The notes: generated by a model not told the origin, from the sequence alone. Positions 25,352 through 34,196 are shown, numbered from the stretch's first letter. The stretch is 64,000 bases of DNA from Pigmentiphaga sp. H8 (GCF_003854895.1 NZ_CP033966.1:5518001-5582000); one strand, 5' to 3'. A program made the numbers and translations.

Positions 25352-26416
25352 TCAGGCAAGCGCGGCAAGTCTCCCGCGCCAGGCGGGCTCGATCTCGGGA
25401 TTTTTGCACACCGTGGGCAGATCGCCGCGCAGCACGCTCGTGATGTTGTCGACGGCGACCCGCAGCACGGAGTCCATGCTTTGGCGCGTATGGCCGACCA
25501 CGTGCGGCGTCAGGATGACGTTGGGAAGGCCGCGCAACGGACTGTCCTGCGGCAGGGGTTCGACCGCGAAGGTGTCCAGCGCCGCGCCCGCGATCTCTCC
25601 AGCCCGCAGTGCCCGCGCCAGCGCCTCCTCGTCCAGCGCATCGCCGCGCGCCACGTTCACCAGGTAGGCCGTCGGCTTCATCAGCGCGATCTGGCGGGCG
25701 CCGATCAATCCCCGGTTGTCGGGACGCACCGCGACGAACACACCGACCAGGTCGGATTCGCGCATCACGGTGTCCAGGTCGGTCAGCCGCACGCCATCGG
25801 GAATCTGGCTGCGATCCGCGCGGGGGCTGTAGGCCACTATCCGGGCGCCGAACGCCTGCAGGCGCTCCATCACCGCACGGCCGATACGCCCCAGGCCGAC
25901 CAGGCCTATGGTCGCGCCGCACATCATGCTCGCATGGGCCTTGCCATCGTAGGGCCGCGGCCGCCAGCCGGACATCCAGGACTCCGACCGGCGCAGGCCG
26001 TACAGCAGGTTCAGCATCAGCATGATCGAGGCCTCGGCCATGCTGGTGATGTGTTCGGGCGCGCCGCCATGGCCGACGATGATGCCCAGGTCGGCGGCGG
26101 CCTGCAGGTCCACGGTTTCCAGGCCTATGGTGGCGTTGACCACCGCCCTCAGGCGAACGGCCTGCGCCAGGGTCTGGCGGTTGCACTGCCAGCGGGAGCT
26201 GAATACCGCGATGTCGGCATGCTCCAGGCCCACGCCGGCCGGCGTGGGCACGACCACGCCGGGAGTATTGGCCGGCCCGCGGGCCACCTCGATCCCGCGT
26301 CCGCGCAACTGGGCCGCAAGCCTGTCCAGCAGTTCCTCCATCGTATGATCGCGCACGATGAAGACCGTGGGCCGGCGGGAAGCCGGCAGCGCCCGCGCCG
26401 CTTCAATGGCCATCAT
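25352..26416 (-). CDS. D-isomer-specific 2-hydroxyacid dehydrogenase
   Basis: A 354-residue NAD-dependent dehydrogenase that interconverts a 2-keto acid and a D-2-hydroxy acid. It has the Rossmann motif GLVGLGRIGRAVMERLQAFG, catalytic Arg in LVNVARGDALDEEAL, Glu in DTFAVEPLPQDSPL, and His in LTPHVVGHTRQSM. ATG 26416 overlaps the cupin stop by 14 bp, which suggests coupled translation; ATG 26413 is also possible. With the upstream cupin and Bug genes it forms an uptake-and-oxidation unit for a hydroxy acid. The exact substrate is unknown. Confidence 0.9.
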   Translation of the reverse strand: MMAIEAARALPASRRPTVFIVRDHTMEELLDRLAAQLRGRGIEVARGPANTPGVVVPTPAGVGLEHADIAVFSSRWQCNRQTLAQAVRLRAVVNATIGLETVDLQAAADLGIIVGHGGAPEHITSMAEASIMLMLNLLYGLRRSESWMSGWRPRPYDGKAHASMMCGATIGLVGLGRIGRAVMERLQAFGARIVAYSPRADRSQIPDGVRLTDLDTVMRESDLVGVFVAVRPDNRGLIGARQIALMKPTAYLVNVARGDALDEEALARALRAGEIAGAALDTFAVEPLPQDSPLRGLPNVILTPHVVGHTRQSMDSVLRVAVDNITSVLRGDLPTVCKNPEIEPAWRGRLAALA

Positions 26417-26945
26417 GCCCGGGCCCGAAGTACATGCCCGACAGCACCGGTTCGACGTGGCCGTTCTGCGCGGAGTTGCCGTCCATCTGTCTGCCATCCG
26501 CGCCTATGCGCGCAAACATGTCGCCGCCCTGCTGCGCCGAGCAGCCTATGCGCAGCATGACCAGCGGTTCGCCTTCCGAGGCGCGGAAGCGGTAGAAGGT
26601 GCCGCGCGGCAACATCACGCCGTGCAGCGGCCCGAAGGTCCGCACCTCGCCGCCGGGCCCGTAGAAATTGACCTCGCCCTTCAATACGATGAATACGTGG
26701 TCCTCGGTCGTATGCGCGTGCAGGGTGTTCTCGCCGCATGCCTCGTAGCACTTCAGGATCACCGTAAGATTGGGCGTGGCGGCCAGCGCGGTGTCCGTCC
26801 GGCCCGTGGCCGGCAGCGGTCCCGAGACCTCGAAGAACGAGGGTTTCCCTTCCTGGTAAAGCGCGTGGAACGCATCCACGTAGTCCTGGATCGAATTGAG
26901 CAGATGCTTGGGGCCCGTGTCACCGGGCTGGACGGCTGCCGTCAT
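26403..26945 (-). CDS. Cupin-domain protein
   Basis: A 180-residue single-cupin protein started at ATG 26945 behind GGAG. The metal motif is LHAHTTEDHVFIVLKGEVNFYG and the second motif is MLPRGTFYRFRASEGEPLVMLRIG. It differs from the other two cupins of the window and is not an obvious paralogue of them. It sits between a Bug gene and the dehydrogenase gene it overlaps. It could be an isomerase, a dioxygenase or a ligand sensor for the unit. No function can be assigned. Confidence 0.85.
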   Translation of the reverse strand: MTAAVQPGDTGPKHLLNSIQDYVDAFHALYQEGKPSFFEVSGPLPATGRTDTALAATPNLTVILKCYEACGENTLHAHTTEDHVFIVLKGEVNFYGPGGEVRTFGPLHGVMLPRGTFYRFRASEGEPLVMLRIGCSAQQGGDMFARIGADGRQMDGNSAQNGHVEPVLSGMYFGPGHDGH

Positions 26946-27001
26946 GGCGAATCTCCGGTTTTGCGGCGGCGCCCATGCGCCGCATGAAAGAAGCGATGCG
27001 G

Positions 27002-27988
27002 TCAATCGGCGCTGATGCGCGCTTCGGCGATGACCCGGGACCAAAGCCGGCGCTCGGTCGCGATGCGCCGGTCGAGCGCCTCGGGCGTGCCGGGCGCGGC
27101 GTCGATCCCCTGTTCGGCCAGCTTGGTTACCAGATCGGGATCGGCCATCACGGTCCGCAGATCGCGGTTGATCCGGGCCACCACGGCATCGGGCGTGCCG
27201 GCCGGAGCAAGCAGTCCGATCCAGGGCTCGCTGACATAGCCCTTCACACCCGCCTCGTCCATGGTCGGCACACCGGGAAGCAGCGCGGTGCGCGCGGAAC
27301 CCGTGACCGCCAGGGGCTTGAGCTTGCCGGCCTTGACCTGGGGCAGGACAGCCGTGGCCGCGCCGAAATAGAGATCGACCTGGCCGGACAACAAGCCGAC
27401 CACGGCCGGCGCGCCGCCCTTGTAGGGAATGTGGGTCAAGGGGACGCCCGCCATCGAGCGGAACAGTTCGCCGGCCAGGTGCTGGACGCTGCCCACGCCG
27501 GACGAGGCATAAGAGAGCCCGCCCGGCCGGGACTTCGCCAACGCCACGAGTTCGGAAACCGATCCGGCGTCGATGCCGGGGCCGGCCACCAGGGCGAAGG
27601 GCGTGGTCCCGATCAACGCCACCGACCGGAACGCTTTCTCGGCGTCGAACGGCATCGACTTGTACATCGCCGGGTTCATGGTCTGCAGATTGTTCGGCGC
27701 GACCAGCAAGGTATAGCCGTCAGGCGCGGCCTTGGCCACGGCATCGGCGCCTATCATCGCCGCGGCGCCGGGCTTGTTCTCGACCACGATGGGTACGCCC
27801 CAGACGGGACCGAGCCGCTCGGCCAGCAGGCGGGCGGCAACGTCGCCGCTGCCCGCCGGGGGAAACGGCACCACCAGCTTCACCATGCGGGCAGGGTAGG
27901 TCTGCGCCGCGGCGGCAAATCCGGTACAGGCCATCGAAGCAATGGCCCACGTGAATACGGGCAGCAGACGGAATCGCAACGCAGGCAT
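27002..27988 (-). CDS. Bug/TctC-family periplasmic solute receptor
   Basis: A 328-residue receptor with a Sec-type leader ending near TGFAAAAQ. Family signatures are VKLVVPFPPAGSGDVAARLLAERLG, IVVENKPGAAAMIGA, GLSYASSGVGSVQHLAGE and LTHIPYKGGAPAVVGL. GAGAGG lies before the ATG. First gene of the Bug - cupin - 2-hydroxyacid dehydrogenase - LysR operon, so it likely feeds or senses the hydroxy acid handled there. There are no TctA/TctB partners. Confidence 0.92.
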   Translation of the reverse strand: MPALRFRLLPVFTWAIASMACTGFAAAAQTYPARMVKLVVPFPPAGSGDVAARLLAERLGPVWGVPIVVENKPGAAAMIGADAVAKAAPDGYTLLVAPNNLQTMNPAMYKSMPFDAEKAFRSVALIGTTPFALVAGPGIDAGSVSELVALAKSRPGGLSYASSGVGSVQHLAGELFRSMAGVPLTHIPYKGGAPAVVGLLSGQVDLYFGAATAVLPQVKAGKLKPLAVTGSARTALLPGVPTMDEAGVKGYVSEPWIGLLAPAGTPDAVVARINRDLRTVMADPDLVTKLAEQGIDAAPGTPEALDRRIATERRLWSRVIAEARISAD

Positions 27989-28074
27989 CGTTCACCTCTC
28001 GGCAAGGCCCCGGGGAACACGGAGCTTCATGCCCCCGAGGGAGAGGAAATTCTGGATGCGGGGCGACGGTGTGT

Positions 28075-28102
28075 CTAATACAAATTCGCGGCGCAAATCC
28101 AA
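28075..28102 (-). promoter_or_regulatory. Candidate sigma-70 promoter of the Bug/cupin operon
   Basis: On the minus strand TTGGAT (28102-28097) and TATTAG (28080-28075) are spaced by 16 bp, about 90 nt upstream of the Bug start codon. Both hexamers deviate modestly from consensus. The region is AT-rich compared with its surroundings. Confidence 0.45.
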
Positions 28103-28124
28103 TGCCGCAGGTATTACTGCGGCA
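28103..28124 (-). terminator. Hairpin after the glutathione transferase gene, abutting a promoter
   Basis: A perfect 8-bp inverted repeat, TGCCGCAG-GTATTA-CTGCGGCA, lies 18 nt after the transferase stop codon and directly touches the candidate -35 box of the Bug operon. It may terminate the upstream transcript, since a T-richer ATTGGATTT follows on the minus strand. It could instead be an operator. Confidence 0.4.
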
Positions 28125-28142
28125 CCTGCCCGCGGCGTGCCG

Positions 28143-28766
28143 TTACTTCAATTCCTGCCCGAGCACGCCCTGCGCCGACGGCCGGCTGCTGACGCGCTTG
28201 TGCCATTGCGCCAGCAGCGGCGTGGCCGGGCGCTCGATGGGCAGCAGGAACCAGCGGTCGATGGCGCAGCCGACGGCGATGTCGCCGATGGTGAAGCGGT
28301 CGCCCGCCAGGTACTGGCGGCCGTCGGACAGGAATTTCTCCAGCAGCAGGATCAGCTTGTTGCCGCGCGCCACGGACTCGGCGATGGCCTGAGGATTGCG
28401 CTTGTCTTCCGGCGTGCGGATCAGGCCGATGAAGGCCGGTCCCATGGCGGGTCCGAACTCGGTGGCCTGCCAGTCCAGCCAGCGGTCGCTCAGACCGCGC
28501 TCGCGCGGATCGGTGGGCCACAGCGTGCCGGCGCCGTACTGGGCGGCCAGGTAGCGCACGATGGAATTCGATTCCCACAGGATGTAGCCGTTGTCGTCCA
28601 GCGTGGGGATCTTGCTGTTGGGGTTCAGGGCCACGTACTCGGGCTTGTCCAGCCCGCCGTAGGGACCGCCCACGTCGATGCGGTCGAACTGCAGGCCCAG
28701 TTCGCGCGCGGCCCACACCGCCTTGGAAACGTTGATGGAAGTCAGGCGGCCCCAGATGGTCATCAT
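28143..28766 (-). CDS. Glutathione S-transferase family protein
   Basis: A 207-residue cytosolic transferase. The N-terminal thioredoxin-like domain holds TSINVSKAVWAARELGLQFD, the cis-proline stretch NPNSKIPTLDDNG and the glutathione gamma-Glu contact ESNSIVRYLA. The C-terminal helical domain carries LAGDRFTIGDIAVGCAIDRW with the conserved N-capping Asp. ATG 28766 has GGAG at 8-9 nt. The likely catalytic residue is the Ser or Asn around TSINVS, as in beta/theta-like classes. The substrate is unknown. Confidence 0.9.
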   Translation of the reverse strand: MMTIWGRLTSINVSKAVWAARELGLQFDRIDVGGPYGGLDKPEYVALNPNSKIPTLDDNGYILWESNSIVRYLAAQYGAGTLWPTDPRERGLSDRWLDWQATEFGPAMGPAFIGLIRTPEDKRNPQAIAESVARGNKLILLLEKFLSDGRQYLAGDRFTIGDIAVGCAIDRWFLLPIERPATPLLAQWHKRVSSRPSAQGVLGQELK

Positions 28767-28815
28767 GGTGGAAATCTCCGTGTACGGGTGCAAGGATTCG
28801 AACGAGGAAAGAACG

Positions 28816-29208
28816 CTAGGCCGGCGAACCCGGATCCGTGGCCGGGCGCAGAGCCGCCTCGGCCACGGCATCCAGCACGCCGGGTAGTTCGGACAATACC
28901 GGCAGCGACGCGAACCGCAGCGCGGGATGCGCCGCACGCGCCTCGTCCAGCAGGCGCGCCAGGTCACGCGTCACGTGCGCGCCCGCCGCCCAGAATACCG
29001 GCAGGACGGCGATCTCGGCCACTCCCCGGCCGGCCAGGACAGCGATGGCCTCGGGCAGGGTGGGCGGCATCAATTCCAGGAAGGCGATCTCGACCGGCGT
29101 GCCGGGATCGCGCGCGCGCAGCGCCTGGGCCAGCCCGTCCATGGGCCGGGCCCATTGCGGATCGCGCGAGCCGTGCGCGAACAGGACGATGCCCCGGCGC
29201 GGCGTCAT
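28816..29208 (-). CDS. CbiX-like sirohydrochlorin chelatase domain protein
   Basis: A 130-residue single-domain protein of the small CbiX/SirB chelatase class, which inserts Co or Fe into sirohydrochlorin. The N-terminal VLFAHGSRDPQWARP carries the metal-binding His, and LPVFWAAGAHVTRDL carries the second His. The length is that of CbiX-S. Its start overlaps the stop of the upstream ybiB gene (ATGA, 29205-29208), so the two are coupled. No other cobalamin or sirohaem genes are in the window, so the physiological role is open. Confidence 0.85.
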   Translation of the reverse strand: MTPRRGIVLFAHGSRDPQWARPMDGLAQALRARDPGTPVEIAFLELMPPTLPEAIAVLAGRGVAEIAVLPVFWAAGAHVTRDLARLLDEARAAHPALRFASLPVLSELPGVLDAVAEAALRPATDPGSPA

Positions 29209-30173
29209 GCGGCCCGCCCCATGCGCGCCGCGGCATCGACGATGGCGTCGCGCTGGGCCGCGATGGCGGCCGGCAGCGGCGCCTGTCCCTGCTGGATCGC
29301 CCGCACCCAGGCCGCCGTGGGGGCCGCCTCGCGCGCGGGCAGGGCCGGCAGCTCGGCCTCGGCGCGCTCGGCGCCTTCCACGACAGTGGTCTCGGCGCCA
29401 TCCAGCCAGCTTGCGATGCGCTGCGCGCGGCGGGTATTGGCGACCGCCTCGCCCTCGGTGGCGCGCATCAGCAACGCCGCCTCGCGCCGCAGCGCGAACA
29501 GCTCGGCCAGCATGGCGCCGAATTCGGGATGGGTATAGGCGGACAGCAGCAGGCTGGGGCCTTGCACCGGGCGCAGCAGCTTGGCCAGCGTGTGCGCGAC
29601 GTTGCGCACGCCCAGGATGCGGCGCAGGCCCACGACCCGGGCCAGCCCCGGACTGGCGACGGCCAGCGGCAGATAGGCCAGCCCGCGGTCGCTCAGCGCC
29701 CGCGAGGCGGCCGCGGCATCGGGCGAGGCCCCGATGCCGAGTTGCTCCAGGATGTCGATGGTGGGCACCCGCGCGGCATTCGAACCCGCGCCCGGCCGGG
29801 CCGGATCGGAGGCCTGCCCGTGCAGCAACACCGGCAGGCCGGCCTGCGCCACGCTCCAGGCCAGCAGCGGCACGAGATTGGGCGCATGGCGCGAGCCGTT
29901 GTAGGTGGGCAGGACCACCACGGGCCGGCCGGCCGGCGCCTGGACGCGCGCCATCCGCGCCTCGGCCGCGTCCAGGAAACCGGCCACCTCGGACACGGAC
30001 TCGCCCTTCATGCGCAGGGCCAGCAGCACCGCGCCCAGCTCCAGTTCGGAGACCCGGCCATCCAGGATGGCGCCCATCAATGCGCCGGCCTGCTCGCGCG
30101 CCAGTGCGCGCGAACCGTCCTTGCCGCGGCCGATCTCGCGGATCAGCGGCGCGCATGCATAGGGTTCGGTCAT
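29205..30173 (-). CDS. ybiB: YbiB, TrpD2-type nucleic-acid-binding protein
   Basis: A 322-residue protein with the fold of anthranilate phosphoribosyltransferase but not its activity. In E. coli the YbiB homologue binds nucleic acids and is DNA-damage induced. Diagnostic parts are GALMGAILDGRVSELELGAVLLALRMKGES in the helical N-domain, PTYNGSRHAPNLVPLLAW, and the lysine/arginine-rich VVGLRRILGVRNVAHTLAKLL. The phosphoribosyl-pyrophosphate glycine loop of TrpD is absent. GGAG precedes the ATG. It is coupled to the CbiX-like gene downstream, and the IclR gene ends 10 bp upstream. Confidence 0.88.
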   Translation of the reverse strand: MTEPYACAPLIREIGRGKDGSRALAREQAGALMGAILDGRVSELELGAVLLALRMKGESVSEVAGFLDAAEARMARVQAPAGRPVVVLPTYNGSRHAPNLVPLLAWSVAQAGLPVLLHGQASDPARPGAGSNAARVPTIDILEQLGIGASPDAAAASRALSDRGLAYLPLAVASPGLARVVGLRRILGVRNVAHTLAKLLRPVQGPSLLLSAYTHPEFGAMLAELFALRREAALLMRATEGEAVANTRRAQRIASWLDGAETTVVEGAERAEAELPALPAREAAPTAAWVRAIQQGQAPLPAAIAAQRDAIVDAAARMGRAA

Positions 30174-30183
30174 GGGTGCTCCA

Positions 30184-31044
30184 TTACACGCGCTTCATCA
30201 GGTCGTTGATGCGTTCGGCGGCTCGGCACAGCAGCGGCAACAGTTCGTCCTGCATCTGCCGCGCGGTCACGAGGTGCGCCTGGCCGCTCAGGTTCAGGGC
30301 GGCCACGGTGCGGCCGCTGCGATCGCGGATGGGCGCGGCGATGGCGACCAGTCCGGTCTCGAGCTCGCGATCCACCAGCGACCAGCCCTGCTCGCGCACC
30401 TTCAGGATGGCGGCCTTGAGCTGCGCCGGGTCGGTCACCGTCAACGGCGTATGGGCCCGCAGGTCGGACCTGGCCAGCGCCGCGTCGATCTCGGCGTCGG
30501 CCAGGCCGGCCAGCAGCACGCGCCCCATGGCCGAGCAGTAGGCGGGCAGGCGGCTGCCTATCCCGAGGTTGATGGACATGATGCGCCCGGTCGGGATGCG
30601 CAGCACGTAGACGATGTCGGTCCCGTCCAGCACGGTGGCCGAGCAGGACTGGTGCGCCTCGTTGGTCAGTTGCTCCATGATGGGCTCGGCCAGGTCCCAG
30701 AACGGCATGGAGGTCAGGTAGGCGAAGCCCAGTTCCAGGATGCGGGGCGTGAGCCGGAACTGCCGGCCTTCCGTGGCCACGTAGCCCAGTTGCACCAGCG
30801 TCAGCAGGATGCGGCGCGCGCCCGCCCGCGTCAGCCCGGCGGCCTCGGCCACCTCGGTCAGGGTCATGGCGGGCCGTTCGGCGTTGAAGGCCCGGATGAC
30901 GGCCAATCCGCGCGCGAAGGACTGCACGTAGGCATCGCTGGGCTTGACCGCGTCGCCCTCGGCGCCCGCGGACGCGCGGGCGGCCCCAGGGCTGCCCGCG
31001 CCGATGCCGGCCGGCTTGCCGCCGGCCGATGGGTGTTGCGTCAT
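30184..31044 (-). CDS. IclR-family transcriptional regulator
   Basis: A 286-residue regulator with an N-terminal winged helix (about 35-100: FARGLAVIRAFNAERPAMTLTEVAEAAGLTRAGARRILLTLVQLGYV) and a C-terminal effector domain of the PcaR/PobR-like IclR type (LPAYCSAMGRVLLAGL, VDRELETGLVAIAAPIRDRSGRTVAALNLSG). PcaR-type members control aromatic and beta-ketoadipate genes. It follows the thiolase gene by 13 bp on the same strand, consistent with a role in acyl-CoA or beta-ketoadipyl metabolism. Confidence 0.9.
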   Translation of the reverse strand: MTQHPSAGGKPAGIGAGSPGAARASAGAEGDAVKPSDAYVQSFARGLAVIRAFNAERPAMTLTEVAEAAGLTRAGARRILLTLVQLGYVATEGRQFRLTPRILELGFAYLTSMPFWDLAEPIMEQLTNEAHQSCSATVLDGTDIVYVLRIPTGRIMSINLGIGSRLPAYCSAMGRVLLAGLADAEIDAALARSDLRAHTPLTVTDPAQLKAAILKVREQGWSLVDRELETGLVAIAAPIRDRSGRTVAALNLSGQAHLVTARQMQDELLPLLCRAAERINDLMKRV

Positions 31045-31057
31045 GCAGCCCTGGCGA

Positions 31058-32239
31058 TCAGATCAGTTCGAAAGCCATGGCCGTGGCTTCGCCGCCGCCT
31101 ATGCACAGCGAGGCCACGCCGCGCTTGGCATTGCGCTGGCGCATCGCCCCCAGCAGGGTGGCGATCAGCCGCGCGCCGCTGGCGCCGATGGGGTGGCCCA
31201 GAGCGGTGGCGCCGCCGTGCACGTTGACCTTCTCGTGCGGCAGCTTGTGCTCGGCCATCGCGGCCATGGTCACCACGGCGAAGGCTTCGTTGATCTCGTA
31301 CAGGTCGACGTCGCCCGGCTTCCAGCCGGTCTTGGCGAACAGCGTGGCCAGCGCGCCCACGGGTGCGGTGGTGAACCATTGCGGCTCCTGCGAATGCTGC
31401 GCATGGGCAACCACGCGGGCCAGCGGCGCGACGCCCAGCTTTTCGGCGGTGGAGGCACGCATCAGCACCAGGGCGGCGGCGCCGTCCGAGATCGACGAGG
31501 AGTTGGCGGCGGTGACGGTGCCATCCTTCTTGAACGCCGGCTTGAGGGTGGGGACCTTCTCGGGCATGGCCTTGTACGGGGCCTCGTCGCGCGCGATGAT
31601 CTTCTCGCCCTTGCGGTCGGCCACGGTGACCGGCGCGATTTCCCATTCGAAGCTGCCGTCCTCGCTGGCGGCCTTGGCGCGGCGCAGCGACTCGAGCGAA
31701 TAGGCGTCCTGCTGCTCGCGGGTGAAGCTGTACTTGGCGGCGCAGTCCTCGGCGAACACGCCCATGGCGCGGCCCTTGTCATAGGCGTCTTCCAGGCCGT
31801 CCATCGCCATGTGGTCGTACATGGTGGCGTGGCCGTAGCGGTAGCCCTGGCGCGCCTTGGGCAGCAGATAGGGGGCGTTGCTCATGCTTTCCATGCCGCC
31901 CGCCAGCGCGACCTGGGCGCTGCCGGCCAGCAGCAGGTCGTGCGCCAGCATCGTGGCCTTCATGCCCGACCCGCAGATCTTGTTGATGGTGGAACAACTG
32001 GTGCCGAGCGGCAGGCCCGCGCCCAGCGCGGCCTGGCGGGCCGGAGCCTGGCCCTGGCCGGCTTGCAGCACGTTGCCCATCAGCACTTCCTGGATCTGTT
32101 CGGGCTTCAGACCCGAACGCTCGATGGCCGCCTTGATCGCGACTGCGCCCAACTGGTTGGCGGAAAGCCCTGAAAGCTCGCCCAACATGGCGCCCATGGG
32201 GGTACGGGCGGCCGATACGATAACAACGGGATCCGACAT
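31058..32239 (-). CDS. Acetyl-CoA C-acetyltransferase (thiolase)
   Basis: A 393-residue biosynthetic or beta-ketothiolase that condenses two acetyl-CoA to acetoacetyl-CoA or splits beta-ketoacyl-CoA. The active-site residues are visible: nucleophile Cys89 (TINKICGSGMK), His349 (ALGHPIGASG) and Cys379 (LCIGGGEA). The length fits PhaA/AtoB-type enzymes. ATG 32239 was chosen because AGGAG lies a few bases upstream; the frame stays open further upstream without ribosome sites. It is followed by an IclR regulator and divergent from a metallo-hydrolase. Confidence 0.94.
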   Translation of the reverse strand: MSDPVVIVSAARTPMGAMLGELSGLSANQLGAVAIKAAIERSGLKPEQIQEVLMGNVLQAGQGQAPARQAALGAGLPLGTSCSTINKICGSGMKATMLAHDLLLAGSAQVALAGGMESMSNAPYLLPKARQGYRYGHATMYDHMAMDGLEDAYDKGRAMGVFAEDCAAKYSFTREQQDAYSLESLRRAKAASEDGSFEWEIAPVTVADRKGEKIIARDEAPYKAMPEKVPTLKPAFKKDGTVTAANSSSISDGAAALVLMRASTAEKLGVAPLARVVAHAQHSQEPQWFTTAPVGALATLFAKTGWKPGDVDLYEINEAFAVVTMAAMAEHKLPHEKVNVHGGATALGHPIGASGARLIATLLGAMRQRNAKRGVASLCIGGGEATAMAFELI

Positions 32240-32411
32240 CTTCGACTCCTGACTCTGAAAAGCGGCGGGCGCCACGGGCAAGGGCGGCGGCTGCGCTCCG
32301 GGAAGGCATCCGCCGGCACCTAGGTACACTAGCTGTAATTTACCAACAAGTGGCCTGCCCATTTTAGACCTGCCCCGGCAGCGCCGCACGAACCGGCCAG
32401 GCCCACCCGCC

Positions 32412-33470
32412 ATGAATCCTCTCGAACACGAACTGAAGTATCCGCTGGGCGATACCCTGCCCGAGGCCGGCGCCGCCATCGAGGTCGCGCCCGGCATCCG
32501 CTGGATCCGCATGCCCCTGCCCTTCGCGCTGGATCACATCAACCTGTGGCTGCTGCGCGACCGCTTCGAGGGGCGCGACGGCTGGACCATCGTCGACTGC
32601 GGCGTCGCCCGCGACGAGGTCAAGGCGCTGTGGGAACAGGTCTTCGCCTCCCAGCTCGACGGGCTGCCGGTAGTGCGGGTCATCGTCACCCACATGCACC
32701 CCGACCACATCGGCCTGGCCCACTGGCTGACCGAGAAATGGGGCGTTCCCCTGCAGATGAGCGCCACCGACTTCCTGACCGCCCACCTGTTCATCGAAGG
32801 CAAGGCCATCTCGGGGGGCGAACGCATGGCCGCCCACTTCGCCCGCAACGGCATGACCGACCCGGCCTCGCTGGACGGCGTGCGCGCCCGTACCCGCTAC
32901 TACCCGCAGCTGGTGCCCCAGGTCCCCGCCCAGTTCAACCGCATCATGGACCGCGACGTATTGCGCATCGGCGGCCACGAGTGGCATGCCATCGCCGGCT
33001 ACGGGCACGCGCCCGAGCACATCTCGCTGTATTGCAAGGAACTGAACATCGTCATTTCCGGCGACATGGTGCTGCCGCGCATCTCGACCAACGTCAGCGT
33101 CACGGACATCGACCCCGAAAGCAATCCGCTCCAGCTCTACCTGGATTCGCTCAGCGGCTATGCCCACGTGCCGGCCGACGCGCTGGTGCTGCCCTCGCAC
33201 GGACGGCCCTTCGTCGGCATCCATACGCGCATCGCGCAGCAGCACGCCCACCACGCCGACCACCTGGCACGGGTCAAGCAAGCCTGTACCGGCCAGGCCG
33301 CGTCGGCCTACGACGTCGTGCCCGTGCTGTTCAAGCGCAAGCTGGACCTGCACCAGATGACCTTCGCGCTGGGCGAGGCCATCGCCCACCTGCACATGCT
33401 GTATTACCAGGGCGTGATCGCCCGCGAGAGCGGCGACGACGGCATAGTCCGCTACCGCGTTCCCGCTTAG
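32412..33470 (+). CDS. Metallo-beta-lactamase-fold hydrolase
   Basis: A 352-residue MBL-fold protein. The zinc motif TH(94)MH(96)PD(98)H(99)IGLAHW is intact. Further ligands are at GYGHAPEHISL, SGDMVLPRIS and LPSHGRPFVG. The C-terminal domain (about 265-352) contains HHADHLARVKQACTGQAASAYDVVPVLFKRKLDLHQM, as in LACTB2/RNase-Z-like thioesterase relatives. It is likely a cytosolic hydrolase of thioesters or lactones. The 172-bp divergent gap with thiolase hints at shared control, but no promoter could be placed with confidence. Confidence 0.88.
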   Translation: MNPLEHELKYPLGDTLPEAGAAIEVAPGIRWIRMPLPFALDHINLWLLRDRFEGRDGWTIVDCGVARDEVKALWEQVFASQLDGLPVVRVIVTHMHPDHIGLAHWLTEKWGVPLQMSATDFLTAHLFIEGKAISGGERMAAHFARNGMTDPASLDGVRARTRYYPQLVPQVPAQFNRIMDRDVLRIGGHEWHAIAGYGHAPEHISLYCKELNIVISGDMVLPRISTNVSVTDIDPESNPLQLYLDSLSGYAHVPADALVLPSHGRPFVGIHTRIAQQHAHHADHLARVKQACTGQAASAYDVVPVLFKRKLDLHQMTFALGEAIAHLHMLYYQGVIARESGDDGIVRYRVPA

Positions 33471-33491
33471 GGCCTGTTTCCCCTGGTCTCC

Positions 33492-33510
33492 GCGCGGCCC
33501 CTGGCCGCGC
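33492..33510 (+). terminator. GC hairpin between hydrolase and DUF502 genes
   Basis: GCGCGGCC-CCT-GGCCGCGC is a perfect 8-bp inverted repeat with a 3-nt loop, 22 nt after the hydrolase stop. No T-run follows, so termination is uncertain. Confidence 0.4.
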
Positions 33511-33584
33511 GCATTCTGCTGCTATGCTTGGCGCCCCGGCCACCGCCGCGCGGGGCGGCTTCCCTGGTGCCGCAGGAGTCCGAG

Positions 33585-34196
33585 ATGAAAAACGTCTACA
33601 AGTATTTTTTCCGTGGCCTGATCACCATCCTGCCGCTGGCGTTGACGCTGTACCTGCTGTACGTGTGCGTAGCCTGGATGGAGGCGCTCGCGCTGGCGGT
33701 GCTCCGCCCCTTCGTCGGCGGCTTCTACTTTCCCGGCATGGGCCTGATCCTGGGCGTGCTCGGCATCGTCGCCGTCGGCATGCTGGTGTCCAAGCACCGG
33801 GTGCGCCGCCTGCTGTCCTACGTCGAATGGCCGTTCACCAGCATCCCGGTGGTCAAGAGCATCTATTCCTCGCTCAAGAGCTTCGCCGACTATTTCACGC
33901 CCAGCACCAGCCAGGGCGGGCAGCAGGTCGTCATCCTGCGCATGCCTGGCCAGGAATTCGAACTGGTGGGGCTGGTCACCCGGCGCAGCACGGCCGGCCT
34001 GCCCGAGGGCTTCCTGCCCGGCGAGCGGGTGGCCGTCTACCTGCCGATGGGCTACATGATCGGCGGCTATACCGTGTTCGTGCCGCTTTCGTGGGTCACG
34101 CCCATCGACATGACGGTGGAAGAGGCGATGCGCTCGTCGCTGATCGCCTGGATGGCGCGCACGCCGCAGGCGGCGCCCGCCCCCAGGCAGGAATGA
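33585..34196 (+). CDS. DUF502 family inner-membrane protein
   Basis: A 203-residue protein. ATG 33585 has CAGGAG upstream. Two membrane helices are clear: FFRGLITILPLALTLYLLYVCVAWM (about 7-31) and FPGMGLILGVLGIVAVGMLV (about 45-64). The conserved family core follows: VEWPFTSIPVVKSIYSSLKSFADYFTP, GLVTRRSTAGLPEG, and VAVYLPMGYMIGGYTVFVPLSWVTPIDMTVEEAM. DUF502 proteins are widespread in Gram-negatives with no settled function. Confidence 0.92.
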   Translation: MKNVYKYFFRGLITILPLALTLYLLYVCVAWMEALALAVLRPFVGGFYFPGMGLILGVLGIVAVGMLVSKHRVRRLLSYVEWPFTSIPVVKSIYSSLKSFADYFTPSTSQGGQQVVILRMPGQEFELVGLVTRRSTAGLPEGFLPGERVAVYLPMGYMIGGYTVFVPLSWVTPIDMTVEEAMRSSLIAWMARTPQAAPAPRQE

